From: a virus
DNA length: 64,000 nt
Virus record (IMG/VR): IMGVR_UViG_3300019762_000007
Location: 24,713-88,712 of that record
Direction: 5' to 3' (one strand)
Shown here: positions 32,601-41,026 of the stretch, one piece after another
Numbering within the stretch: position 1 is the stretch's first letter
Layout of the letters: each line of letters starts with the position of its first letter
Position numbers and translations under genes: made by a program
The notes under the pieces: generated by a model
Told to the model about the DNA's origin: nothing
Seen by the model: only the letters and a program-made list of their open reading frames with translations
Database searches by the model: none

Positions 32601-33750
32601 TAATGTTAGAAAGATTATTAGATTGTCTAAGTATATGCCTAATCTTGTCAAAGAAAGATTCCCTATGCTTGTTACAGCAGAGAAAAGTGATTTATCTGTT
32701 AATGAGGAACAACTTAGTAATCATACTAATGGAGGGTTTATTAAAACTGGTTTATTAGATGTAGTTGAAAGAATTGGAAAGGAAACTGGAGATCTCTCAT
32801 TTGCCCATCAAAGAACCTACTCTATGCTGGATCATACTTTAGGGTTTAAAGCTAGTGAAGCTGACTTTATAAAAGCTTCTAAAGTATTAGCTACTACAGC
32901 TCATTATGGATTAGCTAATTCTTATTTATCAGGATTATTAAACTTCTCTAATATAAATCATATATTATTTAATGAGGATACTAATTTCTCTAATGATTTG
33001 ATAAGTATTAAGAATGCTTTAAATAATTTAGCTGCTAAGAAGGGAATTAAGTCTGTATTAGCTAGAGCATTAACAGTATCTGAGAATGTTTTAAATTCTC
33101 CTAATTTTGGTGCTTTAACAGCCAAAAGGATAACTATACCTGTTGCTTTCTTAAAATCTTTAGAGTCTGGAGAGAAAGCTGATATTCAAAGAGAGATGTT
33201 AGAGTTATATGAAACTTATCCATCTTTAGTTGAGGGTTTAGTTATGTCTGGAATGGCAGTAGAGGGTTTTGATAGATATGCTGGTTCTCTTAAAGATATT
33301 ATTCCTTTAAAGGTTTATGCAGATTTAGGAATTATAGAGGAGCATAAGCAATTAGCCAAACAGTACGAAGATGCTGGTAATGTTACTTTACCTTTAAAGG
33401 CTGTATCTAATTATATTCTTAACAATATGGATAAGTTTAGAAATAGACTTCAGACTATAAAAGCTGAGAATTTAATTGATACTTTAAAAGTATTTAAAAC
33501 AAGATTTGAGGATTATAAATCTGTACCAGTAGTGTTTAATGTTTCTTATAAGAATGGGGAATCTGTTCTTCATAAGTTACAATTAGATTCTAATGGTGAG
33601 CTTACTGCTGTTGAAACACAGTCTAGGGGTTTAGGATTTCTAAATGATTTTACACTTGATGGTGATATGTTTAGTATTTCTAAGATGTCAGAAGTATTGC
33701 CTATAGTTTCAGAATCTGTAGAAGATATGAATGATGGTTGTATAATTTAA
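26668..33750 (+). CDS. Giant phage RNA polymerase (crAss-like, DFDxD type)
   Basis: A 2360-residue single-chain protein. The motif AQSGADFDYDKVFVEM (DFDYD at residues 1672-1676) is the metal-binding D-x-D-x-D loop of the double-psi beta-barrel RNA polymerase family, and the preceding AYRIPTQSKSSAVPGKIVR and NGAAIIFPAELT are typical of the giant crAss-like polymerases, in which beta and beta' equivalents are fused. Such enzymes are packaged in the virion and transcribe early genes after injection. I chose ATG 26668: an earlier TTG lies upstream of the promoter box. The remaining regions are helical and not assignable by eye. It ends at a strong terminator. Confidence 0.8.
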   Translation: MTCKVTSKVEDSKNQLKSVVSQVEPKESLNPIPAGFISHTTYGIAVDNMTSGLLKEITAVKEAGVITQVPLGEITYEDIHSAYKRVVNRLEKIHTDNLSKIANIEQRMLEATFDEANRPKAENAISIIKAANLELVEMMRPDNHRLLEDTTRMLKSLGINVSLAKLEVSLMSEEDYKEFSKEYEEENDAEQNSKERIYSQDSASINPKDTVGTVIKLYLQTQVEKRYDKDGNIVQVRDHKGFPKKINVSRTIAELYSVLSDISTYEGMIEKLKVIGTENANLASIASDLETKALEDPEAEYATFANTFFTVFNTSYTEGKKIIKDLQIVNKEDNPEAEMWGSEFGTGEQSQEIAKISVISSNTSAGEEGLFNEWKSAFNLILIKNKEKEERDFLLKSGAQVALDLLNAVSLSENTSKGFEKVKDILHSRFINVMKIAGIEMSHEGMNALKESFDFRARRKAKMDGKEYVEAPAEYLAYLKNTVKFTVDDFLHKGKNFINSSNQSDNQVAKIKDLASAQRSIGTDATVASYINDNLKTYFAIGNSDYVKTVVASIKNGSSRVVNKIAESTRLFKNLSNVDNLGKPLAEINRFDTDGSAGDFKEYSDLSQAYTTRLNMAFNPLFKDKKVSTEKEKYTIRAKAFNNVGYYFVPTLSDRSHADLLKSSSLLSRDSRGEITSPFDTSGNLKEIFSREFTNISLAEANEANEVRMLHTLMSKWEKATDEHFNEVIAIYEESDLGTWVAELKESKDSKLADKIKSTFVKNYHVNKKGGLGNAGWLQIVPQLNTLLEFDETTGAIANLEILSSPKALEVITSFVKEQYNYFEEELIDGGFLGKSAKGNLFLTSDLGATLIQSPQSKNMVDSLQSMFINDLLNSYEYMINFQGGVQYNTAADFQSYYDSYKTDPATAKLDLQDMIIDSNKRMSLLTSPQSKGRISTDENPGGMKATFKVAICKDVYIQSAFMDMYKAVLANNADVYSIDKLNMTDAQGLCTPERFKDILGGRGAFSYEKYDLYDRLMDPGYEVTVEDLAIVHSHLKGSYYGLHTHPSGRKMMMNLKYSVMPLFPALIAHSKELTEIAKVMRDQKIDEVTFSSAVKVGAYNVNDLVDENGNINQELMSIELDSNFYGEPVTESAEAKSEAGLGSQINKLINGNMEIYKGALFNVNGVTYAAEDMASMYNDVVSSLLAVGYETFKGDINTKEKLYKTLIDASQNNKYSNDSSTLLDQLSYDKETNELEIPFDFPLLNHRIAQQLFTVAKGKVLKLKMPGTAAILATSLGQYSLQEQKESERLKFVRLVDSTGKELTAEETKKFNDNKNRLVKAIRAEENNAESTYSTTDVLAPSLISMDDIQNLSVEELNSLAADFNLSNPFKNDTNNVKFKEWLTTDKFDRVEKRYPKEIKVDIYSFPTSKLQEIIEVFSKEIPGEYIADGRDFKSLLLQEYGMSDSQYKFAKANEVLLDNLSKLSLDANFDVVAQTLLDENVRVRDKGQLSLFEGKEEFIDSKELESKKKALVEAINSGKVTISQENIIDVVENTKLDSLRQELAELSQEYTVAPAECVASGSYFTKRFKEIAKDLTKQFLSERKGIITALEEEAKYTSIYESLVEQFLFKDGSYNMEALEAAGLLDTIAYRIPTQSKSSAVPGKIVRILPEHNGAAIIFPAELTAQSGADFDYDKVFVEMRPFNIVMYEDGKIKMKAIHPFGKSKASLTSKLFNMQRSILTSSMFFEELITPNSTKMFTDALKDIKALSKEAVERNLSLFSIVTQENHRIKNRDSAILIGAFANASMLHMIAQQVDISFPKGFSIDSTVYKDLGNVYTNSNELISEVVSQALSAAVDNAKDPILGNLNINTLTAPLVNASLLLGVDLNYVTELINSPAITTFLKGVSTLINKGVSQDVAIQRSLNAIDAEIIQADANGNSILVPNNSIKLNYRGDSTNEDFIIASFGKLFNAGKSLSTFYGSINLDAKKPVSNVAGNVRKIIRLSKYMPNLVKERFPMLVTAEKSDLSVNEEQLSNHTNGGFIKTGLLDVVERIGKETGDLSFAHQRTYSMLDHTLGFKASEADFIKASKVLATTAHYGLANSYLSGLLNFSNINHILFNEDTNFSNDLISIKNALNNLAAKKGIKSVLARALTVSENVLNSPNFGALTAKRITIPVAFLKSLESGEKADIQREMLELYETYPSLVEGLVMSGMAVEGFDRYAGSLKDIIPLKVYADLGIIEEHKQLAKQYEDAGNVTLPLKAVSNYILNNMDKFRNRLQTIKAENLIDTLKVFKTRFEDYKSVPVVFNVSYKNGESVLHKLQLDSNGELTAVETQSRGLGFLNDFTLDGDMFSISKMSEVLPIVSESVEDMNDGCII

Positions 33751-33770
33751 CTACTTAACAATTTGATTAT

Positions 33771-33803
33771 AAGGCTTACTATTAATTTAGTAAGCCTTTT
33801 TTA
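33771..33803 (+). terminator. Strong rho-independent terminator
   Basis: AAGGCTTACTA and TAGTAAGCCTT form an 11-bp stem with a short AT loop, followed by TTTTTT. It ends the RNA polymerase transcript 20 bases after the stop codon. Confidence 0.9.
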
Positions 33804-33818
33804 TAAGATTAAACTACT

Positions 33819-34040
33819 ATGAGTAAAAAACAGACTTTAGAAAGTAAAGATAGACCTATATCTACACGAACAATTAGTGAAAGTATTCTATTAGATCAAT
33901 TAGATAAATGGACTATTGCATGTGAAAAGCAAGCAGAAGCTATGAGGGCTGCTGGTATGAAAGAAATAGCGATAGGAAGTGAGGCGATGGCGACTGCCTA
34001 TTGGGCAGTAAAGCAGTTCGTAGAAATTAATTCTAATTGA
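33819..34040 (+). CDS. Hypothetical protein
   Basis: A 73-residue helical protein of unknown family. It opens the replication block behind the terminator. Its TGA overlaps the next start (TGATG). Confidence 0.5.
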   Translation: MSKKQTLESKDRPISTRTISESILLDQLDKWTIACEKQAEAMRAAGMKEIAIGSEAMATAYWAVKQFVEINSN

Positions 34041-34306
34041 TGAAGATGATAAATTGGAGATGTATAAAAACAGACGGATTTCCGACTGAGAGTAATAAAA
34101 AATACTTAGTTACTGATGGTAAAGATATTTCTACAAGTGACGCAAGTATAGATAAAAACTATGCTACAGGAAAAACTAAGTTTAATAATTGGACTGGTGA
34201 TGATAATACATGGGAAGACAATTCATGTTGTTCAGGAACTAGAGTATTTGATTTAGTTCCTACTCATTGGTGCCCAATTGATGAGTTAAATTTACCTAAT
34301 TTATAA
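34040..34306 (+). CDS. DUF551-like small protein
   Basis: An 88-residue protein; I chose the coupled ATG 34040 rather than the earlier TTG. The beginning (WRCIKTDGFPTESNKKYLV) and end (VPTHWCPIDELNLP) follow the W...P...Y-LV...THW-P-P-PP pattern of DUF551-type phage proteins, whose role is unknown. Confidence 0.5.
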   Translation: MKMINWRCIKTDGFPTESNKKYLVTDGKDISTSDASIDKNYATGKTKFNNWTGDDNTWEDNSCCSGTRVFDLVPTHWCPIDELNLPNL

Positions 34307-34316
34307 AACAAAGAAT

Positions 34317-34667
34317 ATGACAAAAGAGAAAATTGCCGAAAGTAGTATCAAGTTTAATGGTACTAAGTTGGAGCTTACAGGAGAAGTTCTAAATGTAATG
34401 AACATCTTCAAGATTGAGGGTTATGCCGAAAGAGTATCTAAGGCTAAAGAGAAGACTAAAGAGCTTAAACTTAAAATCGCTGAGTTTAAATCTCAGCTAA
34501 ATGCAGGTAGTTTGACTCCAGATTCAATTTCAAAATATGGAGATTTAAAGCAAGCTTTATATATACTTAAGGACAATAAAAATTGTTCTAGTTACTATGA
34601 CATTGCTATTATTCCTCAATCAATAAGAGGAGACTTAAGACATGGTAAGTACAATAACCGTAACTAA
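34317..34667 (+). CDS. Hypothetical helical protein
   Basis: A 116-residue protein with a Lys/Glu-rich coiled coil (residues about 35-65). Overlaps the next gene by 26 bases. Family unknown. Confidence 0.5.
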   Translation: MTKEKIAESSIKFNGTKLELTGEVLNVMNIFKIEGYAERVSKAKEKTKELKLKIAEFKSQLNAGSLTPDSISKYGDLKQALYILKDNKNCSSYYDIAIIPQSIRGDLRHGKYNNRN

Positions 34668-35130
34668 TATTACGGAAAAGATATTAAATAGTAAAATTTA
34701 TTCATTTGTAGAGTTTGAATTCAAAGGAAGATTTATAGAAGTTGGAGGTAAAAAATTATTAAAGCCTACTAGAACTGCTACTAAAGTCTTCTTTCAACCT
34801 AGTGCGGATTTACCCTTTGAAGTTAATGATATTGTAGAAGGAGATATAATACCCTTTGCCTATCTATACTTTAGGGGCTTTATTCCAGTACTAGGTAACT
34901 CTCTATCTACATCCTTTAGTGCTCTATGTGAGCAAGCTATAGAAGAAGAGATAGAATACAGAAAATATAAGACTCGTAAAAAGCCTGTAACAGGTAGGTC
35001 GGATTTTCCTGAATATCAAATGGTTAAGATTACTAGTAAAAACTTTAGTAAAGTTAAAAGTTCTTTATTTGCTAAAGGTTACTTTCTACATCGTGTAGAA
35101 GATTTAAAAGAACAACATCTTATTTTATAA
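34642..35130 (+). CDS. Hypothetical protein, possible OB-like fold
   Basis: A 162-residue protein with many beta strands in the first 90 residues (ITVTNITEKIL, YSFVEFEFKGRFIEVGG) and a basic segment KYKTRKKPVTGR. The early-strand pattern could be an OB fold, which would suit a replication accessory protein near the polymerase, but no signature is visible. Confidence 0.45.
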   Translation: MVSTITVTNITEKILNSKIYSFVEFEFKGRFIEVGGKKLLKPTRTATKVFFQPSADLPFEVNDIVEGDIIPFAYLYFRGFIPVLGNSLSTSFSALCEQAIEEEIEYRKYKTRKKPVTGRSDFPEYQMVKITSKNFSKVKSSLFAKGYFLHRVEDLKEQHLIL

Positions 35131-35150
35131 TTTTTAATATTACAACAAAA

Positions 35151-35948
35151 ATGATCAATTTTGATTTTTTAAAGAACGTACAATTAGTTGCAACTGAGTC
35201 TAAAATCGCAACACCAGGTAGAGTATCAGTAAGTAAGCAACCAGCAGAAGGCGCAGATTTGCGTCTAATGAAGAATGGAGCAATTTATCCTAGTGAGGCT
35301 TTAGTAGCTAAATATAACTTAGAATTTCCAAACCGAGGAGTTTCTTCAGATGCTCAAGGATTTGATGTATTTACAGGAGGAGCCTGGGAAATGTATCCTG
35401 CAGAATTAGAGAATGTAGTATTTATTGCAGCAGTTTCTAAATCTTTACCTAAAGTAAGCTTATTTGGTAAATGTGCTTATCAAGTTGATGATACACCTTC
35501 TTCTTCTGTAATTGAACAAGGGTCTGTATCTGCTGGTAAATTAGTATATGCAGCCTTACATGAAGCTTATGGTTTTGAGTTTGCAGAAGATCAACAATTC
35601 GTAGATCTATTAATTATGGAAGACATTTCTATTCCTTCTCCAACAAATGTGTTCTATATTCCTAAACCGCTTCTTTCTAGAAAGACTGGAGTTAAGTCTA
35701 CAGAGCATTTACGTAGAGATGGTATTGTAGTTAACCCTTTGGTTATTTACAATCCCGTTGTAGTTGATGTTTGCAATGATGTTCCAGAAGGAGCTAATGT
35801 TGAGGAGTCAGATGACTTATCAAACGAGCAAGTTGTATTTACTGAAGAAGCTAAAGCTGATGTGGTAGTAGAGAATATCTCTGAGAATAATCAAGCAGCT
35901 GCTGCATTTGATGCACAAACTTCAAGTTTCCATAACCCAACTATGTAA
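35151..35948 (+). CDS. Hypothetical protein with acidic disordered tail
   Basis: A 265-residue protein: a folded part (about 1-205) rich in Val, Pro and Ser, then an acidic, Asn/Glu-rich tail (about 210-265). Composition at the codon level suggests good expression. It stands directly before the DNA polymerase gene (2-base gap), so it may be a replisome protein such as a DNA-binding or clamp-like factor. No motif recognised. Confidence 0.5.
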   Translation: MINFDFLKNVQLVATESKIATPGRVSVSKQPAEGADLRLMKNGAIYPSEALVAKYNLEFPNRGVSSDAQGFDVFTGGAWEMYPAELENVVFIAAVSKSLPKVSLFGKCAYQVDDTPSSSVIEQGSVSAGKLVYAALHEAYGFEFAEDQQFVDLLIMEDISIPSPTNVFYIPKPLLSRKTGVKSTEHLRRDGIVVNPLVIYNPVVVDVCNDVPEGANVEESDDLSNEQVVFTEEAKADVVVENISENNQAAAAFDAQTSSFHNPTM

Positions 35949-35950
35949 TA

Positions 35951-37318
35951 TTGGGCACTTTATATTACTACGGAGATGATGTAAATCTCTCTAAATACAA
36001 ACGTAATGTAGAGTTTAACTTTGCATTAGGAAAACTTAAAGAGCTTAAACAAATTGGATTGGACGTTGAGACTAATTTAGCAACTTATGAACAAGGATTT
36101 AAGTTAACTACAGTACAGATTAGTAATATAAAAGGTGATGAAGTTTATGTTTTTCAAATGTCTTTCTTAGATGCTGAAGAGAAACATAAACTTCTCTCAT
36201 ATCTAGCATCCCCAGAAGTAGTAAAGATATGTCAAAATGTGCCCTTTGAGTACAATCGACTTCAACAAGAAGGTTATATTGCAGAGAACTTTTGGGATAC
36301 TATGATAGCTGAGAAAGTTATCAAATCAGGTGAAGCTGAAGTAAAAGGTTCTTATTCTCTAGAAACTGTTATATATGAAAGATTCGGTGTATTATTGAAC
36401 AAAGATATGCAAAAACAGTTCGGAGATAATATTATTACAGATGAGAAGCTTGAGTATGCAGCAATGGATGTTGTTTACTTAGGTAGATTAGCTAGAATAC
36501 AATATCTTCTACTTAAGGCTGACGATCAGTTAGAGGTAATGAAGCTTGAAAATGAGAATATTCTAGCTTTAGCTGATATGTCTTATGAAGGATTTACACT
36601 AGATGTTCCTAAATGGTTAGACAATATTGAGAAAGCACAGCCTTTATTAGATGCTTCAATTGAAGAATTAAATACTATTTTAAAAGAAGACTTTAGAGAA
36701 CAAGCTATTAAAGATAAGTTTCTATTTGTAGAATCTCAAATTAGGTTTAATAAGAGATCTAGTACAGATAAATTAAAATTGCTTAGTTTAGTATTTGACG
36801 ATATAGAAGGTACTTCTGAAGTATACCTTAAATCTTATCTAAAAGAAAAGGATTCTAATTTTCCTAATGTAGATGGTATGACTGCTAGACAGGCTAATCC
36901 TATTATTAAGGAGTATTTATCTGTATATGAGAATAACAATTTTACCTTAATTAAATTGTTACTTAATAAAGACTACCTAACATTCTTCAATGCTTTCCTC
37001 ACTAACTTCAGGGAAACTGTAATAAAGGAAGGTTTATATCTTCCAGAGAACTCTGTAGATATTAATTGGGGCAGTACTTCTAAAGTGTTAAAGGTTTTCC
37101 AATATGTAGATCCTAGAATAACATCTACAGCTGCTGAAGTAGTTGCAGACAATTTGCATAAACATAGGATATTCAAAAGCTATCAAAGAAGACAATTTTC
37201 TAATTCCTTATTAACTAAATTTGGTTACGGATTCTTAGATAAAGTAGATCCAGATGGAAGGATTAGGTCTAGATATGACCCTATTAAAACTACTGGCAGA
37301 ATAGGAAGCAGTTCGCCT
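35951..37318 (+). CDS. polA: DNA polymerase A, exon 1
   Basis: 456 codons of a 743-residue family A DNA polymerase. Exon 1 has the 3'-5' proofreading domain with the D-x-E motif (IGLDVETN, about 37-44), further acidic residues near 100 and 165, and the start of the polymerase domain up to TTGRIGSSSP. No ATG is available, and the first codon is TTG, two bases after the previous stop. The reading frame stops 21 bases into the intron (CWAA-stop). The 5'-3' nuclease domain of bacterial Pol I is missing and is encoded separately at 52589. Confidence 0.88.
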
Positions 37319-38345
37319 AAAATATGTTGGGCAGCGTGACCGTGAGGCACGTAAAAAATATCGGATGAATTGCTGGAAACCCTTTGGGCAATCGGCAGCC
37401 AAGTTAGAGATACATCTCTAAAAGGTTCAGAGACTACCTGAGCAATAAAGTTTGCTTAATAACAGGAAGTAGCCAGTAGTAGTTTATTGGTGAAAAAGCG
37501 TCCGACAACTTTGAATACACTGGAAATTATTGTATTTTTACATAAAATATTAAATTAATACAACAGATACCAGTATGGAATTAACTAAAACAGAGCTTAT
37601 GGCTCTACTATCAACAACAGACTTTCATAAGGAAATAACAGCCAGTACAGGCGTACCTGTGTGGAAACTAGAGAACCTAATAAAGAGATATAGCCTACAA
37701 GGATACAGAGATGAGAATAGATACAAATGTATCGAGCACTTATTAACTGTAGACAGCCCAGATTTTTGTTATTTATTAGGATTATGGGTTACTGATGGGT
37801 ATTGGAATGAAGGTGCTTGGTGTATAGGGCTTAATGATAGAGATGTTTTACATAGACTAGGTAAAATATTTAATTGTAAAGTGTATACGTCTAAACAAAA
37901 AGGAAAGAGCATCAGATATATCTTTACACTACCCTCTAGATTTTGTGATAAAATCAGGGAGTTGGGATACACACAAGGAGCTAAAACTTTTGATGTTCAT
38001 TTACCTTACATACCAAAGGAAAATTGGAAATATGTTATTAGAGGTATGCTAGATGGAGATGGATCAATTACTAAAATAATTAGAAATTACTCTGCTAGTT
38101 TCTTTTCTGTATCTAAAAACTTATTAATGGAATATACTAGGTATTTAACAGAGCTGGGGTTTAAATATAGTATACATTCACACGGGAAGTATGGTAAGTC
38201 TAATGTAGTAGTGAACTCCTTAGATTTTTTACTATATGTGTATACAGATAGATATGATTTATGTTTAGATAGAAAATTAAAAACAGTTAATGATAAAGTT
38301 GAAGAGATAGTCCAAGCCTATTCGATAATAAAGAATAGGAGATAG
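37319..38345 (+). mobile_element. Group I intron in polA
   Basis: A 1027-base insertion. The 5' exon ends in GCCT, which pairs with GGGC (37329-37332) to form P1 with the required U-G at the splice site, and the intron ends in G. Conserved core strings are present: AATTGCTGGAAACC and AATCGGCAGCCAAG (P and Q), GTTCAGAGACTACC (R) and, after the endonuclease frame, AAGAGATAGTCCAAGCC (S), so P7 GACTA/TAGTC forms. Removal joins SSSP-NMQQIP, the conserved template-site motif of family A polymerases. Confidence 0.93.
37575..38345 (+). CDS. LAGLIDADG homing endonuclease in the polA intron
   Basis: A 256-residue protein with motifs LLGLWVTDGY (about 65-75) and IRGMLDGDGSI (about 156-166), both retaining the metal-binding Asp; a typical monomeric double-motif enzyme that would cut intron-less polA alleles. 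The frame runs through the group I S element and its TAG ends on the last base of the intron, so coding and ribozyme sequences overlap. Confidence 0.9.
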   Translation: MELTKTELMALLSTTDFHKEITASTGVPVWKLENLIKRYSLQGYRDENRYKCIEHLLTVDSPDFCYLLGLWVTDGYWNEGAWCIGLNDRDVLHRLGKIFNCKVYTSKQKGKSIRYIFTLPSRFCDKIRELGYTQGAKTFDVHLPYIPKENWKYVIRGMLDGDGSITKIIRNYSASFFSVSKNLLMEYTRYLTELGFKYSIHSHGKYGKSNVVVNSLDFLLYVYTDRYDLCLDRKLKTVNDKVEEIVQAYSIIKNRR

Positions 38346-39209
38346 AACATGCAACAGATTCCTGCAAACGCATTGCCTAAAGATAGACAGAATGATTATC
38401 GTAATGCTTTTATACCTAACTATCCTGGGTGGAAAATAGTATCTGGAGATATGGTTGGTCAAGAATTGGCTATTATAGCTGTAAGATCTGGAGAACCTTT
38501 ATGGCTACATGCTCTTAGAAATTCTTTAGACTTACACTCAATTTCTGCTGCAATAGCTTATGGAGATAAGTGGGTGAAAGCAGCAGAACCAGATTGTGTA
38601 TTTGAGAAATTAAACGAATCTGGAGAGAAATCTTGGTTTAAATGTGACTGTAAAGGTCATAAAGAACTCAGGACTAATGGTAAAGCTGTGAATTTTGGTC
38701 TTGCTTACGGAATATCTTTTATAGGATTAGCTAATGACTTAAAAATACCTGAACAAGAAGCTAAAGATTTAATGAAAGATTACTTTAAAGGTTTTCCTAA
38801 GATTGCATCTTTCTTGTATAGTAGAGGTCAACTGGCTATGAAGTTAGGCTACTCTGAAACAATGAGTAAGTTTAAAAGAAGAAGACATTTTCCTGATTTT
38901 GGTAAACCTGGCTGTGATTATGGAGCTATTGATAGAGCAGGTAAGAACGCTGTGATACAAGGTGAGGCTGCTGACCAGATAAAACTAGCTTTAGTTTACT
39001 GTAGACGCTGGATTAATGATAACAATCTTAGAGATAAGATTAAATTAGTCTGTACTGTACATGATCAAATTGATACTATGTGTGCTCCAGAAGTAGCAGA
39101 AATGTGGCGAGATAAGTTGCAGTTCTTTATGGAGAAGGCAGCTTTTGATTGTTTGGGAACAGATTTATTAAAAGCAGAAGTTAATATAACAGACAAATGG
39201 AGTAAATAG
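38346..39209 (+). CDS. polA: DNA polymerase A, exon 2
   Basis: 287 codons after the intron. It holds the palm: motif A VSGDMVGQELAII (catalytic Asp at residue 491 of the spliced protein), motif B RTNGKAVNFGLAYG (about 565-578, the O helix) and motif C VCTVHDQIDTM (about 691-701). The annotated start by ATG is not a real start; the exon begins with AAC for Asn. A small Cys-rich region (FKCDCKGHKEL) is inserted before motif B. The two exons together give a complete enzyme. Confidence 0.9.
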   Translation, partial: NMQQIPANALPKDRQNDYRNAFIPNYPGWKIVSGDMVGQELAIIAVRSGEPLWLHALRNSLDLHSISAAIAYGDKWVKAAEPDCVFEKLNESGEKSWFKCDCKGHKELRTNGKAVNFGLAYGISFIGLANDLKIPEQEAKDLMKDYFKGFPKIASFLYSRGQLAMKLGYSETMSKFKRRRHFPDFGKPGCDYGAIDRAGKNAVIQGEAADQIKLALVYCRRWINDNNLRDKIKLVCTVHDQIDTMCAPEVAEMWRDKLQFFMEKAAFDCLGTDLLKAEVNITDKWSK

Positions 39210-39210
39210 T

Positions 39211-39360
39211 ATGACAAAAATATTAAAATGTAACTGCGTTAGTGAGTTCCAAGATAAAACTTACGGAGTAGGAAATAGAGTATTTAATGAATCTGAAAAA
39301 GGAGCTACTTGCACAGTATGCGGCTCATATAATTCAGGTAAATCTTCAATTAAGAAATAA
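39211..39360 (+). CDS. Zinc-ribbon micro-protein, 49 aa
   Basis: A frame of 49 residues with C-x-C (7-9) and C-x2-C (34-37), a possible zinc ribbon, directly after polA. Its TAA shares a base with the next ATG (TAATG), which supports real translation. Function unknown. Confidence 0.55.
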   Translation: MTKILKCNCVSEFQDKTYGVGNRVFNESEKGATCTVCGSYNSGKSSIKK

Positions 39361-39602
39361 TGAATGTAGTAGAAAATTATAGAAAAGGGGCATCTAAGAT
39401 ACTAGCTGTTTTTACTAAAACTGTAAAAGAACTAGAAGACTTAAACAGATCAATTGCTAAAAAGAAAGATAGCAATGAGACAGTAGTTAATAACCTAAAA
39501 GGTACTATAAACTGCCTAAAGAGTGAGAATACTTTGTTGTGTTTGGAGCACTCTAAGAATGTAGATACCATCAATAAGTTAAATTCATTATTTGGTAAGT
39601 AA
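39360..39602 (+). CDS. Hypothetical coiled-coil protein
   Basis: An 80-residue helical protein (KELEDLNRSIAKKKD, LKSENTLLCLEHSKN). Coupled to the previous gene by TAATG and followed after two bases by the glutaredoxin gene. Unknown family. Confidence 0.5.
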   Translation: MNVVENYRKGASKILAVFTKTVKELEDLNRSIAKKKDSNETVVNNLKGTINCLKSENTLLCLEHSKNVDTINKLNSLFGK

Positions 39603-39604
39603 CT

Positions 39605-39850
39605 ATGAAGTTAATATTATATGTACAGCCCAATTGTGAGCCTTGTACAATTTTAAAGAATTACTTAGAAACTGAAAGTATTCTACAATACTTTGAAATA
39701 AAGGATGTTACTTTAAAACGTGATATAGCTCTAGAAGCTAAAGGTCATGGAATAAAGAATACTCCTGGAATGATAGGTATTGCTGAAGATGGTAAGGTTA
39801 CTAAACTTAGTAGACTTAATGTCTTAGCTTTCGTAGATAAACACTTTTAG
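39605..39850 (+). CDS. Glutaredoxin-like protein
   Basis: An 81-residue thioredoxin-fold protein with active site CEPC (residues 11-14: QPNCEPCTILK) and the cis-Pro motif NTPGMI (about 51-56). It probably reduces the class II ribonucleotide reductase encoded at 53895. Stop and next start abut. Confidence 0.85.
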   Translation: MKLILYVQPNCEPCTILKNYLETESILQYFEIKDVTLKRDIALEAKGHGIKNTPGMIGIAEDGKVTKLSRLNVLAFVDKHF

Positions 39851-41026
39851 ATGACTAGAGATGAAGCACAAGAATATTGCGTTGATGTCTGGTTAGTAAG
39901 TAATCGTAAAGGTACTTTACACTTATCTACAGGTTTTGGAAAATCAAAAGTTACAATAGATATTCTCACTGCTTTATATGAAGATGGTACTTTAGATGAA
40001 AATTCTAAAGTACTTCTTCTATCTAATTCTGAGGATCTTAGAGATAAGAACTGGAAAGATGATTTTGAGAAATGGGGCAAGTCTGATATTTATAATAAGT
40101 TAGATAGCCAATGTTATCAGACTGTATATAAATGGAAAGATAAAAAATATGACTTTGTAATTGCTGATGAATTAGATTATGCTTTGACTGAAGCGTATTC
40201 AGAAGTATTCTTTAACAACTCTTTTGGCATGGTTCTAGGATTAACTGGAACTATATTTGGAGATGATAAAATAGAGTTACTAAATAAGATAGCTCCAGTA
40301 GTTGTTAAGATTGATCTTAATACTGCACAATCTATGGGAATACTTAATAAAGTAAATGCTGTATTTGTAAAGTACTATTTATCTAATGAAAAGAACATTG
40401 AGGTTCCTGCTAAAAATCAAAAGTTTTTTACTTCTGAAAATGCTCAATATGCTTATTATGTTAATAAAGTATCTAGTTTAATGGTTGAAAAATCAATGAC
40501 TTGGATAAAAGAAGAGAAAGCTAAAATAGATAAAAAGATTACCTTTGTTACTAGGAACAGAGCTAATCTGTTATATAGATCTTCTTCAACAATTAAAACT
40601 ACTAAGCAATTACTAATTAAGTTGCTATCAAAGAAAGTAGCTGTATTCAGTATGTATACAGATATTGCTGACTTATTAGCTCGTAATTCATATCACTCTA
40701 AAAATAAGCAATTGAATAACTTAGAGAGATTCCAGAATGGGGAAATAAGACTACTTTCTATATGTAAGGCTGTAGATAGAGGCGTTAATATACCTGGTTT
40801 AAATACAATAGTACTTAGCACTTTTAACAGCTCTAAGACTAGGCTCCATCAGATTGTTGGTAGAGGTTGTAGATTAAAACCAGAAGAGTATCTTACACTG
40901 TATATAATGCTTCCTTACTATATAGACGTTAAGACTAGTACTGTAAAAGCTACTAGGCAAGTCGAGTGGGCAAGAGAGGCAGTAAAAGGTTTTAAATTTA
41001 ATTCAATGGAGGTTATTAACTTATGA
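39851..41026 (+). CDS. Superfamily 2 DNA/RNA helicase
   Basis: A 391-residue helicase: Walker A STGFGKSK (about 26-33), DEAD-box-like Walker B ADELD (about 108-112), motif III LTGT (about 132-135), motif V DRGVNIPGLN (about 309-318) and motif VI HQIVGRGCR (about 335-343). The layout resembles UvsW/SNF2-like phage helicases that act in replication fork remodelling and recombination. Overlaps the next gene by ATGA. Confidence 0.88.
   Translation: MTRDEAQEYCVDVWLVSNRKGTLHLSTGFGKSKVTIDILTALYEDGTLDENSKVLLLSNSEDLRDKNWKDDFEKWGKSDIYNKLDSQCYQTVYKWKDKKYDFVIADELDYALTEAYSEVFFNNSFGMVLGLTGTIFGDDKIELLNKIAPVVVKIDLNTAQSMGILNKVNAVFVKYYLSNEKNIEVPAKNQKFFTSENAQYAYYVNKVSSLMVEKSMTWIKEEKAKIDKKITFVTRNRANLLYRSSSTIKTTKQLLIKLLSKKVAVFSMYTDIADLLARNSYHSKNKQLNNLERFQNGEIRLLSICKAVDRGVNIPGLNTIVLSTFNSSKTRLHQIVGRGCRLKPEEYLTLYIMLPYYIDVKTSTVKATRQVEWAREAVKGFKFNSMEVINL

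Noticed and set aside
37319-37339. Short C-terminal extension CWAA of polA as a real protein end
   Set aside because: It is intron readthrough; splicing restores the conserved SSSPNMQQIP motif.
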